DNA of 64,000 nucleotides from Pseudescherichia sp031979925. GTDB taxonomy: Bacteria; Pseudomonadota; Gammaproteobacteria; Enterobacterales; Enterobacteriaceae. The first letter of the stretch is position 1. Each line of letters begins with the position of its first letter. Positions 28,099 through 37,131 of the stretch are shown here, piece by piece. The stretch is from contig NZ_DALZFB010000012.1 of NCBI RefSeq assembly GCF_031979925.1, forward strand, positions 1-64,000, written 5' to 3'. The notes under the pieces are model-generated. The model made no database searches. It saw nothing but the letters and a program-made list of their open reading frames with translations, and was not told the origin of the DNA. Position numbers and translations under genes: made by a program.

Positions 28099-29925
28099 TC
28101 AGGCTCCTCGTGAAATAACAATGACCACCAGCACCGCCAGCTCCACCAGCGCCAGGCGGCGAACCAGCGCCGGGGCGGTACGCTGCCAGACCGGCATCAG
28201 CATGATTGGATTCAACCGCTTACGCAGGCCGAGCACCGGGGCAAACGCCTCCTTCACCGGCATCGCGAAGCCGTGAGCGGTGATAACCATCGACGGCTCA
28301 TGCTCGTAGCCGCACGCCCAGGCTGCACCGCGCGAGCGCGACGGCAGACGGCGACCTTTGAACAGCATCATGATGACGAACGGCAGCAGCGGGCAGGCGA
28401 TCAGCAGCAGGGCAATCATTGGCTGCGAGACCACGCTTGAAGTAACGAGCGGTAACGGCACCGCGGCGGAGAGCAGCGGCAGCAGCCACGGCGAGGCGAC
28501 GCCGCCAACGAGGCAGCAGGCCGCCAGTCCGACGACCGAGGCGGTCATCAGCCACGGTGCACGGCCAGCCTTTGCGGCCTCCTGGGTACGCGGTGCGCCA
28601 AGGAAGGTGACGCCGTAGACCTTAGCCATGCACATCACCGCCAGCGCGCCGGTGATCGCCAGCCCCACCGCCAACAGCGGGCCGAGCAGGCGGGCAATAA
28701 AGAGGTCGTTGCCGCTTAAGGCGAAGAAGCCCTGGTAGATCACCCACTCACCGGCAAAGCCGTTCAGCGGCGGCAGTCCGGCCATCGCCATCAGCCCCAC
28801 CAGCATCATCAGGGAGATAACCGGCATCCGTTTACCGATGCCGCCCAGCTTCTCAATGTCGCGATGGCCGGTGGTGAACCAGACGCTGCCCGCGCCCAGC
28901 AGCAGCAGGGTTTTAAACAGGCTGTGGTTGATGAGGTGATAAAGGCCACCAATGAGACCCAGCGCGATCAGCGCGGGCTGGTTGAGAGCCACGCCGGTCA
29001 GGCCTGCGCCGAGACCCAGCAGAATGATGCCGATATTCTCCAGGGTGTGATACGCCAGCAGGCGCTGGATGTTGTGCTCCATCAGGGCATAGAGACCGCC
29101 AACAAACGCGGTCACCGCCCCAAGCAGCAGCAGACCGAGGCACCACCACAGCGGCATGGCCTGCCCGGCCAGCAGCGGCAGAACGAAGAGGCCAAACAGC
29201 CCAACCTTCATCACCACGCCGGAGAAGAGCGCGGCCGCAGGCGCATCGGCCCCGGCATGCGCCAGCGGTACCCAGCCGTGCAGAGGAATAATTCCAGCCA
29301 GCATGCCGAAGCCCACCAGCCAGAGCAGCCAGATGGCCGTCCCCGGCGCATCCTCAGCGAAGCGTACCGCGAGAGTGCTTATCTCCAGCGTGCCATAGCG
29401 CTGCCACAGCAGCCAGCAGGCGGCGGCCAGCAGCAGCGTCCCGATGCGTCCCAGGGTAAACCACAGCTTGCCGGACTGCGCGCAGCCGGTGAGAAACGCC
29501 CCGCACAGCGCCATGATCTCTGCCATCACCACCAGGGTGAGCAGATCGCTGGCAACGATGGTGCAGACCGCCGCCGCCATCAGCATATTGATCAGCAGGC
29601 CGTTGGCCTTCACCTGCCCATGACGGTGCCACGCCACGTTATAGAGACTGATAAACAGTCCCGGCAGAGCGATAGCCAGCAGCCAGACGGCGTTGAGCGG
29701 CGTCAGGCGTATCAGCTGATGTAGCCAGATCGCCGCATACTCCCCGCTTGCCGTTTTGCCGGTCAACAGCCCGGCGGCAACGACGATCACCATCCCACAG
29801 GCTACCGCCCCGCCAACCCCGGCCAGCAGGCCGCTCAGGCCACGATGAAACGAAAAAAGCAACGCCAGCACTGCTGCCGCAACAAACAGCAGGACGGCCA
29901 GCTCGATCAGCATAAACGCGCTCAT
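28099..29925 (-). CDS. hycC: Hydrogenase 3 membrane subunit HycC
   Basis: 608 residues, equal to E. coli HycC. An antiporter-like (NuoL/M/N) protein with some 14-16 hydrophobic helices, the family signature HGWVPLAHAGADAPAAALFSGVVMK and the helix pair LLAYHTLENIGIILLG. It may couple hydrogen production to ion movement. Start overlaps hycB by ATGA. Confidence 0.97.
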   Translation of the reverse strand: MSAFMLIELAVLLFVAAAVLALLFSFHRGLSGLLAGVGGAVACGMVIVVAAGLLTGKTASGEYAAIWLHQLIRLTPLNAVWLLAIALPGLFISLYNVAWHRHGQVKANGLLINMLMAAAVCTIVASDLLTLVVMAEIMALCGAFLTGCAQSGKLWFTLGRIGTLLLAAACWLLWQRYGTLEISTLAVRFAEDAPGTAIWLLWLVGFGMLAGIIPLHGWVPLAHAGADAPAAALFSGVVMKVGLFGLFVLPLLAGQAMPLWWCLGLLLLGAVTAFVGGLYALMEHNIQRLLAYHTLENIGIILLGLGAGLTGVALNQPALIALGLIGGLYHLINHSLFKTLLLLGAGSVWFTTGHRDIEKLGGIGKRMPVISLMMLVGLMAMAGLPPLNGFAGEWVIYQGFFALSGNDLFIARLLGPLLAVGLAITGALAVMCMAKVYGVTFLGAPRTQEAAKAGRAPWLMTASVVGLAACCLVGGVASPWLLPLLSAAVPLPLVTSSVVSQPMIALLLIACPLLPFVIMMLFKGRRLPSRSRGAAWACGYEHEPSMVITAHGFAMPVKEAFAPVLGLRKRLNPIMLMPVWQRTAPALVRRLALVELAVLVVIVISRGA

Positions 29926-30527
29926 TTCGCGCCTCCTTGCAGGTTGAGCAGCGAGAGGTCGCCATAGTCGCCGTTGAGGGTCAGCTCGCGCTTGCGTTTG
30001 CTGGCCCGGGCGATATCCAGCGAATTGACCATCCGCAGCGCATTGGTTGGGCAGGTACGAATGCAGGCCGGTCCGCCTTCATCGAAATCGCAGAGATCGC
30101 ACTTCACCGCCACGGCGCGTACCCCGGGCACCCAGTCGAGCAGGGAGCTGACGCGAGCAGGGGCAGGCGGCGCGGGAGGCGCTTTCGGTGAATTAACGTT
30201 GGCTGGCATATGCAGCGGGCGGCTGCCGCTCATCTCAATCGCGCCGAAGGGACAGGCGATAGCGCACAGCTTGCAGCTCACGCACAGGCTCTCATTGAGC
30301 TGAACGGCCCCGTCTACGCGGTTGATGGCGTTGACCGGGCAGACCCCGGCGCAGGGCGCATCCTCACAGTGGTGACAAAGCTGCGGGGCAGACTCTTTCG
30401 CGCTGCGCATCACGCTCAGGCGGGGCATCGATTGCAGCCCGTGCTGGCGGTGCGTCTCTGAGCAGGCCGCTTCACAGGTGTGGCAGCCAATACAGAGCGT
30501 GGCGTCAGCGATAACAAAACGATTCAC
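29922..30527 (-). CDS. hycB: Formate hydrogenlyase ferredoxin subunit HycB
   Basis: 201 residues with four [4Fe-4S] motifs (CIGCHTCEAAC, CHHCEDAPCAGVC, CVSCKLCAIAC, CDLCDFDEGGPACIRTC). It carries electrons from formate dehydrogenase H to hydrogenase-3. A proline/alanine-rich linker (about 120-135) separates the third and fourth clusters. Related to HydN in this window. First structural gene after hycA. Confidence 0.97.
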   Translation of the reverse strand: MNRFVIADATLCIGCHTCEAACSETHRQHGLQSMPRLSVMRSAKESAPQLCHHCEDAPCAGVCPVNAINRVDGAVQLNESLCVSCKLCAIACPFGAIEMSGSRPLHMPANVNSPKAPPAPPAPARVSSLLDWVPGVRAVAVKCDLCDFDEGGPACIRTCPTNALRMVNSLDIARASKRKRELTLNGDYGDLSLLNLQGGAK

Positions 30528-30543
30528 CGGACACTCCTCAGGT

Positions 30544-30597
30544 GGTCATTTTTGACGAAATCGTGCCGACGGTCTGTCATTTCGACACCCTTCGACA
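30544..30597 (-). promoter_or_regulatory. Candidate FhlA upstream activating sequences in the hycA-hycB gap
   Basis: The 80-bp gap contains TGTCATTTCGACACCC followed by TTCGACA (30575-30597) and a second GTCATTTTTGACGAAAT block (30544-30561). The first shares its TGTCATTTCG core with the hycA/hypA intergenic motif. In E. coli an FhlA-responsive element has been mapped to the same gap. Confidence 0.5.
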
Positions 30598-30607
30598 CGC
30601 CAGGCAT

Positions 30608-31075
30608 TCAGGCCACGGAGGCCTGAGCGGATTGATTGACAAGCCGACGAAGATCGACCGGCTCGTCCTGCTGAATGGCCGCGTACAGGCCGTTGTAAAC
30701 CGGACCAATTTTCTGCAGATAGTGCTCCAGCACCTGAGCACGGTCGCGGTTGCTGATCCGGCCATCGATGCGCCCATCCTGTGCCAGCTGCGCCTCGGCA
30801 ATCAGCTGCGGCTCGCCGCCATTTTTGCTCTCCACCAGATAGTGAATGGTGTGGCTGTTAAAGCCGTCCGCCAGGGTGACGGTGATAAGGAAGTGTTCGA
30901 ACAGGACAAAGCAGAGATCCCGCTCCGGCGCGCAGTGCATGCCGTGATGCAGGTGAGCTTTAGAGAGCGTAATGCCCTGAACCAGCGAGTTGCAGTAAGC
31001 CTGCCACTCCTCTTGCAGGCGATGATGGCGTTCGGCGATAAAGTCAGCTTTTTCGCTAATTTCCCAGATGGTCAT
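30608..31075 (-). CDS. hycA: Formate hydrogenlyase regulatory protein HycA
   Basis: 155 residues, similar in length to E. coli HycA (153). It counteracts FhlA and lowers expression of the formate regulon. It starts MTIWEISEKADFIAERHHRLQ. No DNA-binding motif is apparent, in keeping with action on FhlA. First gene of the hyc operon. Confidence 0.95.
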   Translation of the reverse strand: MTIWEISEKADFIAERHHRLQEEWQAYCNSLVQGITLSKAHLHHGMHCAPERDLCFVLFEHFLITVTLADGFNSHTIHYLVESKNGGEPQLIAEAQLAQDGRIDGRISNRDRAQVLEHYLQKIGPVYNGLYAAIQQDEPVDLRRLVNQSAQASVA

Positions 31076-31109
31076 TTCAGGTTACCCGGTTAGTTGTGAC
31101 CACCCCATT

Positions 31110-31127
31110 TAGCACTTTCCGTGCCAC
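31110..31127 (-). promoter_or_regulatory. Sigma-54 promoter of the hyc operon
   Basis: Minus strand TGGCACGGAAAGTGCT: GG, 10 bases, GC, matching the -24/-12 consensus, about 35 bp upstream of hycA. Confidence 0.9.
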
Positions 31128-31131
31128 TTTT

Positions 31132-31144
31132 TAATTTATTGATT
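31132..31144 (-). promoter_or_regulatory. IHF binding site between hycA and hypA
   Basis: Minus strand AATCAATAAATTA is an exact match to WATCAANNNNTTR. It lies between the hyc sigma-54 promoter and the upstream FhlA motif, where IHF bending would bring bound FhlA to the polymerase. IHF is known to act in this intergenic region in E. coli. Confidence 0.85.
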
Positions 31145-31169
31145 TTAAACAACATTAAAGGGGAGGCGG

Positions 31170-31197
31170 TGTCATTTCGTCAGCGTCGACATCGTCA
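31170..31197. promoter_or_regulatory. Candidate FhlA upstream activating site shared by hyc and hyp
   Basis: TGTCATTTCGTCAGCG followed by TCGACATCGTCAG. It sits centrally between the two divergent sigma-54 promoters, about 45 bp from each, and resembles the motifs at 19026 and 30575. Confidence 0.6.
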
Positions 31198-31217
31198 GTA
31201 ACGTCGTTTTTGCTGGC

Positions 31218-31233
31218 TGGCACCGTTATTGCA
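31218..31233 (+). promoter_or_regulatory. Sigma-54 promoter of the hyp operon
   Basis: TGGCACCGTTATTGCA is a full consensus match (TGGCAC-N5-TTGCA) with GG at 31219-31220 and GC at 31231-31232, 31 bp upstream of hypA. Confidence 0.93.
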
Positions 31234-31263
31234 TTATCGGCGCAGTGAATAACGGGAGGCCCT

Positions 31264-31614
31264 ATGCACGAAATTACCCTCTGCCAGCGGGCGCTGGAGC
31301 TTATTGAACAGCAGGCGACGGCGCATGGCGCTCGGCGGGTGACCGGCGTATGGCTGAAGATAGGGGCGTTCTCCTGCGTGGAGAGTAGCGCCCTCACCTT
31401 CTGCTTTGAGCTGGTATGCCGGGGCACGCTGGCGGAAGGCTGCACGCTGCATCTCGACGAGCAGCAGGCGGAGTGCTGGTGCGAAACCTGCCAGCAGTAC
31501 GTGACCCTGCTGAGCCAGCGGGTGCGGCGCTGTCCCCAGTGCCAGAGCGATATGTTGCAGATCGTGGCCGATGACGGCCTGCAGATCCAGCGACTCGAAA
31601 TTGAACAGGAGTAG
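31264..31614 (+). CDS. hypA: Hydrogenase nickel incorporation protein HypA
   Basis: 116 residues. A nickel metallochaperone for hydrogenase-3. The N-terminal MHEITLC provides the Ni ligand His2; the zinc site is CETCQQ and CPQC near residues 75-95. Works with HypB. Preceded by a GGGAGG ribosome-binding site. Confidence 0.97.
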   Translation: MHEITLCQRALELIEQQATAHGARRVTGVWLKIGAFSCVESSALTFCFELVCRGTLAEGCTLHLDEQQAECWCETCQQYVTLLSQRVRRCPQCQSDMLQIVADDGLQIQRLEIEQE

Positions 31615-31617
31615 ACT

Positions 31618-32490
31618 ATGTGTAGTACCTGCGGCTGCGGCGATGGCAATCTCTATATAGAGGGCGACGAACACCGTCCCCACTCACCATTTCGCAGCGC
31701 CCCCTTTGCCCCTGCCCTGCGCAGCGGCCAGACCATTACCGGGGTGAAGACCTCCTCCTTTACCCCCGCCCGCACGCCAGAGGGCGATCTCCACTACGGT
31801 CACGGCGTGGCCGGAACTCATGCGCCAGGCATGAGCCAGCGGCGGATGCTGGAGATCGAGATCGACGTCTTAGCCAAAAACAACCATCTCGCGGCCCGCA
31901 ACCGCGCCCGCTTTGCCGCGAAGCAGCAGCTGGTGCTCAATCTGGTCTCCAGCCCTGGCGCGGGCAAAACGACCCTGCTGAGTGAGACCCTGCTGCGCCT
32001 GAAGGACAAAGCAGACTGCGCAGTGATTGAGGGCGATCAGCAGACCGTCAACGACGCGGCGCGCATTCGTGCCACCGGCACCCCGGCTATTCAGGTCAAT
32101 ACCGGTAAGGGCTGCCATCTGGATGCGCAGATGATCGCCGACGCCGCCCCGCGCCTGCCGCTGGCCAACGGCGGGATCCTGTTTATCGAGAACGTCGGTA
32201 ACCTGGTTTGCCCGGCCAGCTTCGATCTCGGCGAACGTCATAAGGTGGCGGTGCTGTCGGTCACCGAAGGGGAAGACAAGCCTCTCAAGTACCCGCATAT
32301 GTTTGCCGCTGCCTCGCTGATGCTGCTCAACAAAATCGATCTGCTGCCTTATCTCCATTTTGACGTGGAAAAATGCCTCGCCAGCGCCCGGGCGGTGAAC
32401 CCGGACATTGAGATTATCCAGCTCTCCGCCACCAGCGGGGAAGGCATGGACCAGTGGCTGGCCTGGCTGGAGGCGCAGCCATGTGCATAG
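31618..32490 (+). CDS. hypB: Hydrogenase nickel incorporation GTPase HypB
   Basis: 290 residues. A GTPase that delivers nickel to the HycE precursor. It has the N-terminal high-affinity metal motif MCSTCGCGDG and Walker A SSPGAGKTT at 111-119. There is no long His-rich nickel-storage stretch, which suits a genome with a dedicated nickel permease downstream of hypF. hypC starts 10 bp before its stop. Confidence 0.97.
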   Translation: MCSTCGCGDGNLYIEGDEHRPHSPFRSAPFAPALRSGQTITGVKTSSFTPARTPEGDLHYGHGVAGTHAPGMSQRRMLEIEIDVLAKNNHLAARNRARFAAKQQLVLNLVSSPGAGKTTLLSETLLRLKDKADCAVIEGDQQTVNDAARIRATGTPAIQVNTGKGCHLDAQMIADAAPRLPLANGGILFIENVGNLVCPASFDLGERHKVAVLSVTEGEDKPLKYPHMFAAASLMLLNKIDLLPYLHFDVEKCLASARAVNPDIEIIQLSATSGEGMDQWLAWLEAQPCA

Positions 32491-32765
32491 GCGTCCCGGG
32501 ACAGATCGGCGCCATCGACGGGCTACAGGCGAAGGTAGAGGTATGCGGCATCCAGCGCGACGTTGATTTAACCCTGGTGGGCAGTGAGGATGAGTCCGGT
32601 TGCTCCCGCCTCGGCCAGTGGGTGCTGGTTCACGTCGGCTTCGCCATGAGCGTGATCGACGAAGCCGAGGCCCGCGATACTCTGGCGGCGCTGCAAAACA
32701 TGTTTGAGGTTGAGCCGGACGTCGGCGCGCTGCTGTATGGGGAGCGTCCTGATGCGCTTCGTTGA
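32481..32765 (+). CDS. hypC: Hydrogenase assembly chaperone HypC
   Basis: 94 residues from MCIGVPGQIGAI, required because mature HypC exposes Cys2 after Met removal; an upstream Met would bury this residue. With HypD it holds the Fe(CN)2CO precursor and binds HycE. It overlaps hypB by 10 bp and hypD by 14 bp. Confidence 0.96.
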   Translation: MCIGVPGQIGAIDGLQAKVEVCGIQRDVDLTLVGSEDESGCSRLGQWVLVHVGFAMSVIDEAEARDTLAALQNMFEVEPDVGALLYGERPDALR

Positions 32766-33873
32766 TGAGTACCGCGCCCCGGAGGCGGTAATGCAGCTGC
32801 TTGCGCGCTTACGCGACCGCGCCCGCCACCTCGACTATACCCCGGCGCGCCCGCTGCGGATTATGGAGGTGTGCGGAGGCCATACGCACGCCATCTTTAA
32901 GTTCGGCCTCGACCAGCTGCTGCCGGAAAACATCGAGTTTATCCACGGTCCCGGCTGTCCGGTCTGCGTCTTGCCGATGGGGCGCATCGACGCCTGCGTC
33001 GAGATTGCCAGCCGTCCGGAGGTGATCTTCTGCACCTTTGGCGACGCTATCCGCGTCCCGGGAAAAAACGGCTCGCTGCTGGCGGCAAAATCACGCGGGG
33101 CCGACGTGCGCATGGTCTACTCGCCGATGGATGCGCTGAAGCTTGCCGAGGCCCATCCCGACCGCAAGGTGGTCTTTTTTGGGCTGGGATTTGAGACCAC
33201 CATGCCCGCCACCGCCGTAACCCTGGAGCAGGCCCGCGCCCGCAACCTTACCAACTTCTTCTTCTTTTGCCAGCATATTACCCTCGGCCCCACGCTGCGC
33301 AGCTTGCTGGAGCAGCCGGATAACAGCATCGACGCTTTTCTGGCCCCCGGCCACGTCAGCATGGTGACCGGCACGGCGGCCTACGGCTTTATCGCCGATG
33401 AGTTTCAGCGCCCATTAGTCGTGGCTGGATTCGAACCACTTGATCTACTGCAAGGCGTGATGATGCTGGTTGAGCAGAAAATAGCAGCCTGTAGCCGGGT
33501 AGAGAACCAATACCGGCGGGTGGTGCCCGATAACGGCAATCCGCTGGCGCAGCAGGCTATCGCCAGGGTGTTCACCGTTGAGGGCGAAAGCGAGTGGCGC
33601 GGGCTGGGCGTAATTGCCCATTCGGGAGTGCGGCTCAGCGACGCGTTCCGGCGCTTCGATGCAGAAGCGCATTTTCAGCTCCGTCCGCAGCAGACCTACG
33701 ACGATCCGCGCGCCCGCTGCGGCGAGGTGCTGACGGGCCGCTGTAAGCCACACCAGTGCCCGTTGTTTGGTCAAACCTGCAACCCACAAACCGCCTTCGG
33801 CGCGCTGATGGTCTCTTCAGAAGGAGCCTGCGCCGCCTGGTATCACTATCGCGCCCAGGAGTGTGAAGTATGA
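32752..33873 (+). CDS. hypD: Hydrogenase Fe-cofactor assembly protein HypD
   Basis: 373 residues from MRFVDEYRAPEAV, equal to the E. coli start. An iron-sulphur protein on which the Fe(CN)2CO group is built. Conserved motifs are MEVCGGHTHAIF, HGPGCPVCVLP and the C-terminal cluster ligands in CKPHQCPLFGQTCNP. Overlaps hypC (14 bp) and hypE (ATGA). Confidence 0.97.
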   Translation: MRFVDEYRAPEAVMQLLARLRDRARHLDYTPARPLRIMEVCGGHTHAIFKFGLDQLLPENIEFIHGPGCPVCVLPMGRIDACVEIASRPEVIFCTFGDAIRVPGKNGSLLAAKSRGADVRMVYSPMDALKLAEAHPDRKVVFFGLGFETTMPATAVTLEQARARNLTNFFFFCQHITLGPTLRSLLEQPDNSIDAFLAPGHVSMVTGTAAYGFIADEFQRPLVVAGFEPLDLLQGVMMLVEQKIAACSRVENQYRRVVPDNGNPLAQQAIARVFTVEGESEWRGLGVIAHSGVRLSDAFRRFDAEAHFQLRPQQTYDDPRARCGEVLTGRCKPHQCPLFGQTCNPQTAFGALMVSSEGACAAWYHYRAQECEV

Positions 33874-34880
33874 GTACGGTGCAAATGGCCCACGGCAGCG
33901 GCGGCCAGGCGATGCAGCAGCTGATTAACGCCCTGTTCATGCAGGCCTTTGATAACCCGTGGCTGGCGGAGCAGGAGGATCAGGCTCGTCTCGATCTGAC
34001 CGAGCTGGCGGCGGGCGGGGATCGGCTGGCCTTCTCTACCGACAGCTACGTGATCGACCCCCTCTTCTTTCCAGGAGGCGATATCGGCAAGCTGGCGGTG
34101 TGCGGCACCGCTAACGATATTGCGGTCAGCGGCGCGATCCCACGCTACCTCTCCTGCGGCTTTATCCTTGAGGAGGGGCTGCCGATGACCACCCTGCAGG
34201 CGGTGGTCAACAGCATGGCGGCCACGGCGAAGGCGGCAGATATCGCCATCGTCACCGGCGACACCAAGGTGGTGCAGCGCGGGGCGGCGGATAAGCTATT
34301 TATTAACACCGCGGGCATCGGCGCGATCCCCACCGGTCTGAACTGGCGCGCGCAGGGGCTGCAGCCGGGGGACGTGGTGCTGGTGAGCGGGACGCTGGGC
34401 TGCCACGGCGCGACCATCCTCAACCTGCGCGAGCAGCTTGGGCTGGACGGTGAGCTGGTGAGCGACTGTGCGGTGCTCACGCCGCTGATCCAGTCCCTGC
34501 GCAACATTGAAGGGATTAAAGCTCTGCGTGATGCCACGCGCGGCGGCGTCAACGCGGTGGTGCATGAGTTTGCCGCCAGCAGCGGCTGCGGCATTGAGCT
34601 TAACGAAGCCAGCCTGCCAGTGAAGCCCGCCGTGCGCGGCGTATGCGAGCTACTGGGCCTCGACGCCCTCAACTTTGCCAACGAGGGCAAACTGGTGATT
34701 GTCGCCGAGCGTCAGGCCGCCGAGGCCGTCGTTGAACGGCTGCATAGTCATTCGCTGGGGTGCGATGCGGCGATTATCGGTGAGGTCGTGGCTCGAAAAG
34801 GGGTGCGCCTAAGCGGCCTCTACGGCGTGAAGCGCACTCTGGATCTGCCCCATGCCGAACCCCTGCCGCGGATCTGTTAA
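33870..34880 (+). CDS. hypE: Carbamoyl dehydratase HypE
   Basis: 336 residues. It dehydrates the thiocarboxamide that HypF places on its C-terminal cysteine, giving the thiocyanate that donates cyanide to iron. The protein ends PRIC, so the essential terminal Cys336 is present. N-terminal PurM-like ATP-binding features (HGSGGQAM, STDSYV) are intact. Last gene of hypABCDE before the attenuator and fhlA. Confidence 0.98.
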   Translation: MSTVQMAHGSGGQAMQQLINALFMQAFDNPWLAEQEDQARLDLTELAAGGDRLAFSTDSYVIDPLFFPGGDIGKLAVCGTANDIAVSGAIPRYLSCGFILEEGLPMTTLQAVVNSMAATAKAADIAIVTGDTKVVQRGAADKLFINTAGIGAIPTGLNWRAQGLQPGDVVLVSGTLGCHGATILNLREQLGLDGELVSDCAVLTPLIQSLRNIEGIKALRDATRGGVNAVVHEFAASSGCGIELNEASLPVKPAVRGVCELLGLDALNFANEGKLVIVAERQAAEAVVERLHSHSLGCDAAIIGEVVARKGVRLSGLYGVKRTLDLPHAEPLPRIC

Positions 34881-34909
34881 CCTATTTTTATAGCAAAATA
34901 AAAACTTTT

Positions 34910-34930
34910 GGCACCTTTTTCGGTGCCTTT
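34910..34930 (+). terminator. Terminator/attenuator between hypE and fhlA
   Basis: GGCACC, a 6-nt loop (TTTTTC), GGTGCC then TTT. It lies 13 bp before the fhlA start. fhlA may be read partly through it from the hyp promoter. Confidence 0.75.
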
Positions 34931-34943
34931 CTGGATTAGCACA

Positions 34944-37010
34944 ATGTCGAATACACCGATGGGCGATCTCGGACAGCAGGGGCTGTTCGACGTCACCCGC
35001 ACTCTATTACAGCAGCCGGATCTCACCGCACTGGCACAAGCTCTGAGCGGGCTGGTCAGGGAGTCGGCGCTGGCGGATCGCGCTGGAATTGTTCTCTGGC
35101 GGGCCGGGGATCGCCGGGCCTGCTACTACGCCTCCGGCCCGGATGGCAAGCCCGTCGAGTATGAGGATGAAACCACCCTGGCCCATGGCCCGGTGCGGCG
35201 TATTCTCTCTCGCCCACAGGCCCTGCACTGTAGCTATCAGGCCTTTAGCGAGGCCTGGCCGCAGCTGGCGGAAAGCGATCTTTATCCCGCCTTTGGCCAC
35301 TACGGGCTGCTGCCGCTGGCGGCAGAGGGGCAAATCTTCGGCGGCTGCGAGTTCATTCGTCACGACGACAGACCCTGGAGCGCGCAGGAGATGGAGCGCC
35401 TGCACACCTTCACTCAGATCGTCAGCGTAGTGGTAGAGCAGATCCAGAGTCGGAGCGACAGCGGCCCGGACTACGATCTGCTCTGCCGCGAGCGCGACAA
35501 CTTTCGCATTCTGGTCGCCATCACCAATGCGGTGCTCTCCCGCCTCGATATGGACGAGCTGGTGGGCGAGATTGCCAAAGAGATCCACCGCTATTTTGAT
35601 ATCGACGCCATCAGCATCGTGCTACGCAGCAGCCGCAACGGCAAGCTGAACATCTACTCGACGCACTACCTTAACGAGCGTGCGCCTCTCCATGAGCAGA
35701 GCGAGGTCGACGAGGCAGGCACCCTCTCCGAGCGGGTATTTAAGAGCAAAGAGATGCTGCTGCTCAACCTGCACGAGCGCGACCGACTGGCTCCGTATGA
35801 GCGGAGGCTGTTTGAGACCTGGGGCAACCAGATCCAGACCCTGTGCCTGCTGCCGCTGATGTCCGGCGACAATCTTCTGGGCGTTTTGAAACTGGCCCAG
35901 TGTGAAGAGAAGGTCTTTACGACCGCGAACCTGCAGCTGCTGCGCCAGATTGCCGAGCGGGTGGCGATTGCCGTCGATAATGCCCTCGCCTATCAGGAGA
36001 TCCAGCGTCTGAAGGAGCGGCTGGTGGATGAGAACCTCGCCCTGACCGAACAGCTTAACAACGTCGAGAGCGAGTTCGGCGAGATCATCGGCCGCAGCGA
36101 GGCGATGTTCAGCGTCCTCAAGCAGGTGGAGATGGTCGCCCAGAGCAACAGCACGGTGCTGATCCTCGGCGAGACCGGCACCGGCAAAGAGCTGATTGCC
36201 CGAGCGATCCACAACCTGAGCGGGCGCAACGCGCGGCGAATGGTGAAGATGAACTGCGCGGCGATGCCTGCGGGCCTGCTGGAGAGCGACCTTTTTGGTC
36301 ACGAGCGCGGGGCCTTTACCGGCGCCAGCGCCCAGCGCATCGGGCGCTTTGAGCTGGCAGATAAAAGCTCGCTCTTTCTGGACGAGGTAGGCGACATGCC
36401 GCTGGAGCTGCAACCCAAGCTGCTGCGCGTATTGCAGGAGCAGGAGTTCGAGCGCCTCGGCAGCAACAAGCTGATCCAGACCGACGTCAGGCTGATCGCC
36501 GCGACCAACCGGGATCTCAAACAGATGGTGCAGGATCGCGAGTTCCGCAGCGATCTCTACTACCGGCTCAACGTCTTCCCGATCCACATCCCGCCCCTGC
36601 GCGAGCGCCCGGAAGACATTCCGCTGCTGGTGAAAGCCTTCACCTTTAAAATTGCCCGGCGGCTGGGACGCAATATCGACAGCATTCCCGCCGAGACGCT
36701 GCGCACTCTCTCCAGCATGGAGTGGCCTGGCAACGTGCGCGAGCTGGAGAACGTGATAGAGCGGGCAGTGCTGCTGACACGTGGCAGCGTATTACAGCTC
36801 TCGCTGCCGGAGATTGCCGTTGCTCCCACTACGCCGGTGGCGATGGCCGCTGACGGTGAGGAGGAGTCTCAGCTGATCCTGCGGGTGCTGCGGGAGACCA
36901 ACGGCGTTATCGCCGGGCCGAAAGGGGCCGCCCAGCGCCTGGGCCTGAAGCGCACCACGTTGCTCTCACGGATGAAAAGATTGGGGATTGATAAGACAAT
37001 GCTCGGATAG
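34944..37010 (+). CDS. fhlA: Formate hydrogenlyase transcriptional activator FhlA
   Basis: 688 residues from MSNTPMGDLGQQGLFDVTRT, aligning with the start of E. coli FhlA (692 aa). Two N-terminal GAF-type domains (about 1-345) sense formate. The AAA+ domain has Walker A GETGTGKE and the sigma-54 loop GAFTGA. A Fis-type HTH is at the end (GPKGAAQRLGLKRTTLLSRMKRLGI). It drives the hyc, hyp, hydN and fdhF promoters. The ORF extends upstream but the extra residues are not family-like. Confidence 0.97.
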   Translation: MSNTPMGDLGQQGLFDVTRTLLQQPDLTALAQALSGLVRESALADRAGIVLWRAGDRRACYYASGPDGKPVEYEDETTLAHGPVRRILSRPQALHCSYQAFSEAWPQLAESDLYPAFGHYGLLPLAAEGQIFGGCEFIRHDDRPWSAQEMERLHTFTQIVSVVVEQIQSRSDSGPDYDLLCRERDNFRILVAITNAVLSRLDMDELVGEIAKEIHRYFDIDAISIVLRSSRNGKLNIYSTHYLNERAPLHEQSEVDEAGTLSERVFKSKEMLLLNLHERDRLAPYERRLFETWGNQIQTLCLLPLMSGDNLLGVLKLAQCEEKVFTTANLQLLRQIAERVAIAVDNALAYQEIQRLKERLVDENLALTEQLNNVESEFGEIIGRSEAMFSVLKQVEMVAQSNSTVLILGETGTGKELIARAIHNLSGRNARRMVKMNCAAMPAGLLESDLFGHERGAFTGASAQRIGRFELADKSSLFLDEVGDMPLELQPKLLRVLQEQEFERLGSNKLIQTDVRLIAATNRDLKQMVQDREFRSDLYYRLNVFPIHIPPLRERPEDIPLLVKAFTFKIARRLGRNIDSIPAETLRTLSSMEWPGNVRELENVIERAVLLTRGSVLQLSLPEIAVAPTTPVAMAADGEEESQLILRVLRETNGVIAGPKGAAQRLGLKRTTLLSRMKRLGIDKTMLG

Positions 37011-37030
37011 TTGTGCGGGTATACGCCCAT

Positions 37031-37112
37031 GTAGACCGGGTAAGGCGAAGCCGCCACCCGGCGTAACGATGCCGACATAACGCCCGGCGGCGCGGCGCTT
37101 GCCGGGCCTACA
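37031..37112. repeat. REP/BIME element with two inverted units
   Basis: Unit 1 is GTAGACCGGGTAAGGCGAAG then CCGCCACCCGGC (37031-37062). Unit 2 is GCCCGGCGGCGCGGCGC then TTGCCGGGCCTAC (37082-37111). They lie between the convergent fhlA and ygbA genes. Confidence 0.85.
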
Positions 37113-37131
37113 GGCGCGTGCACGAGGAATA

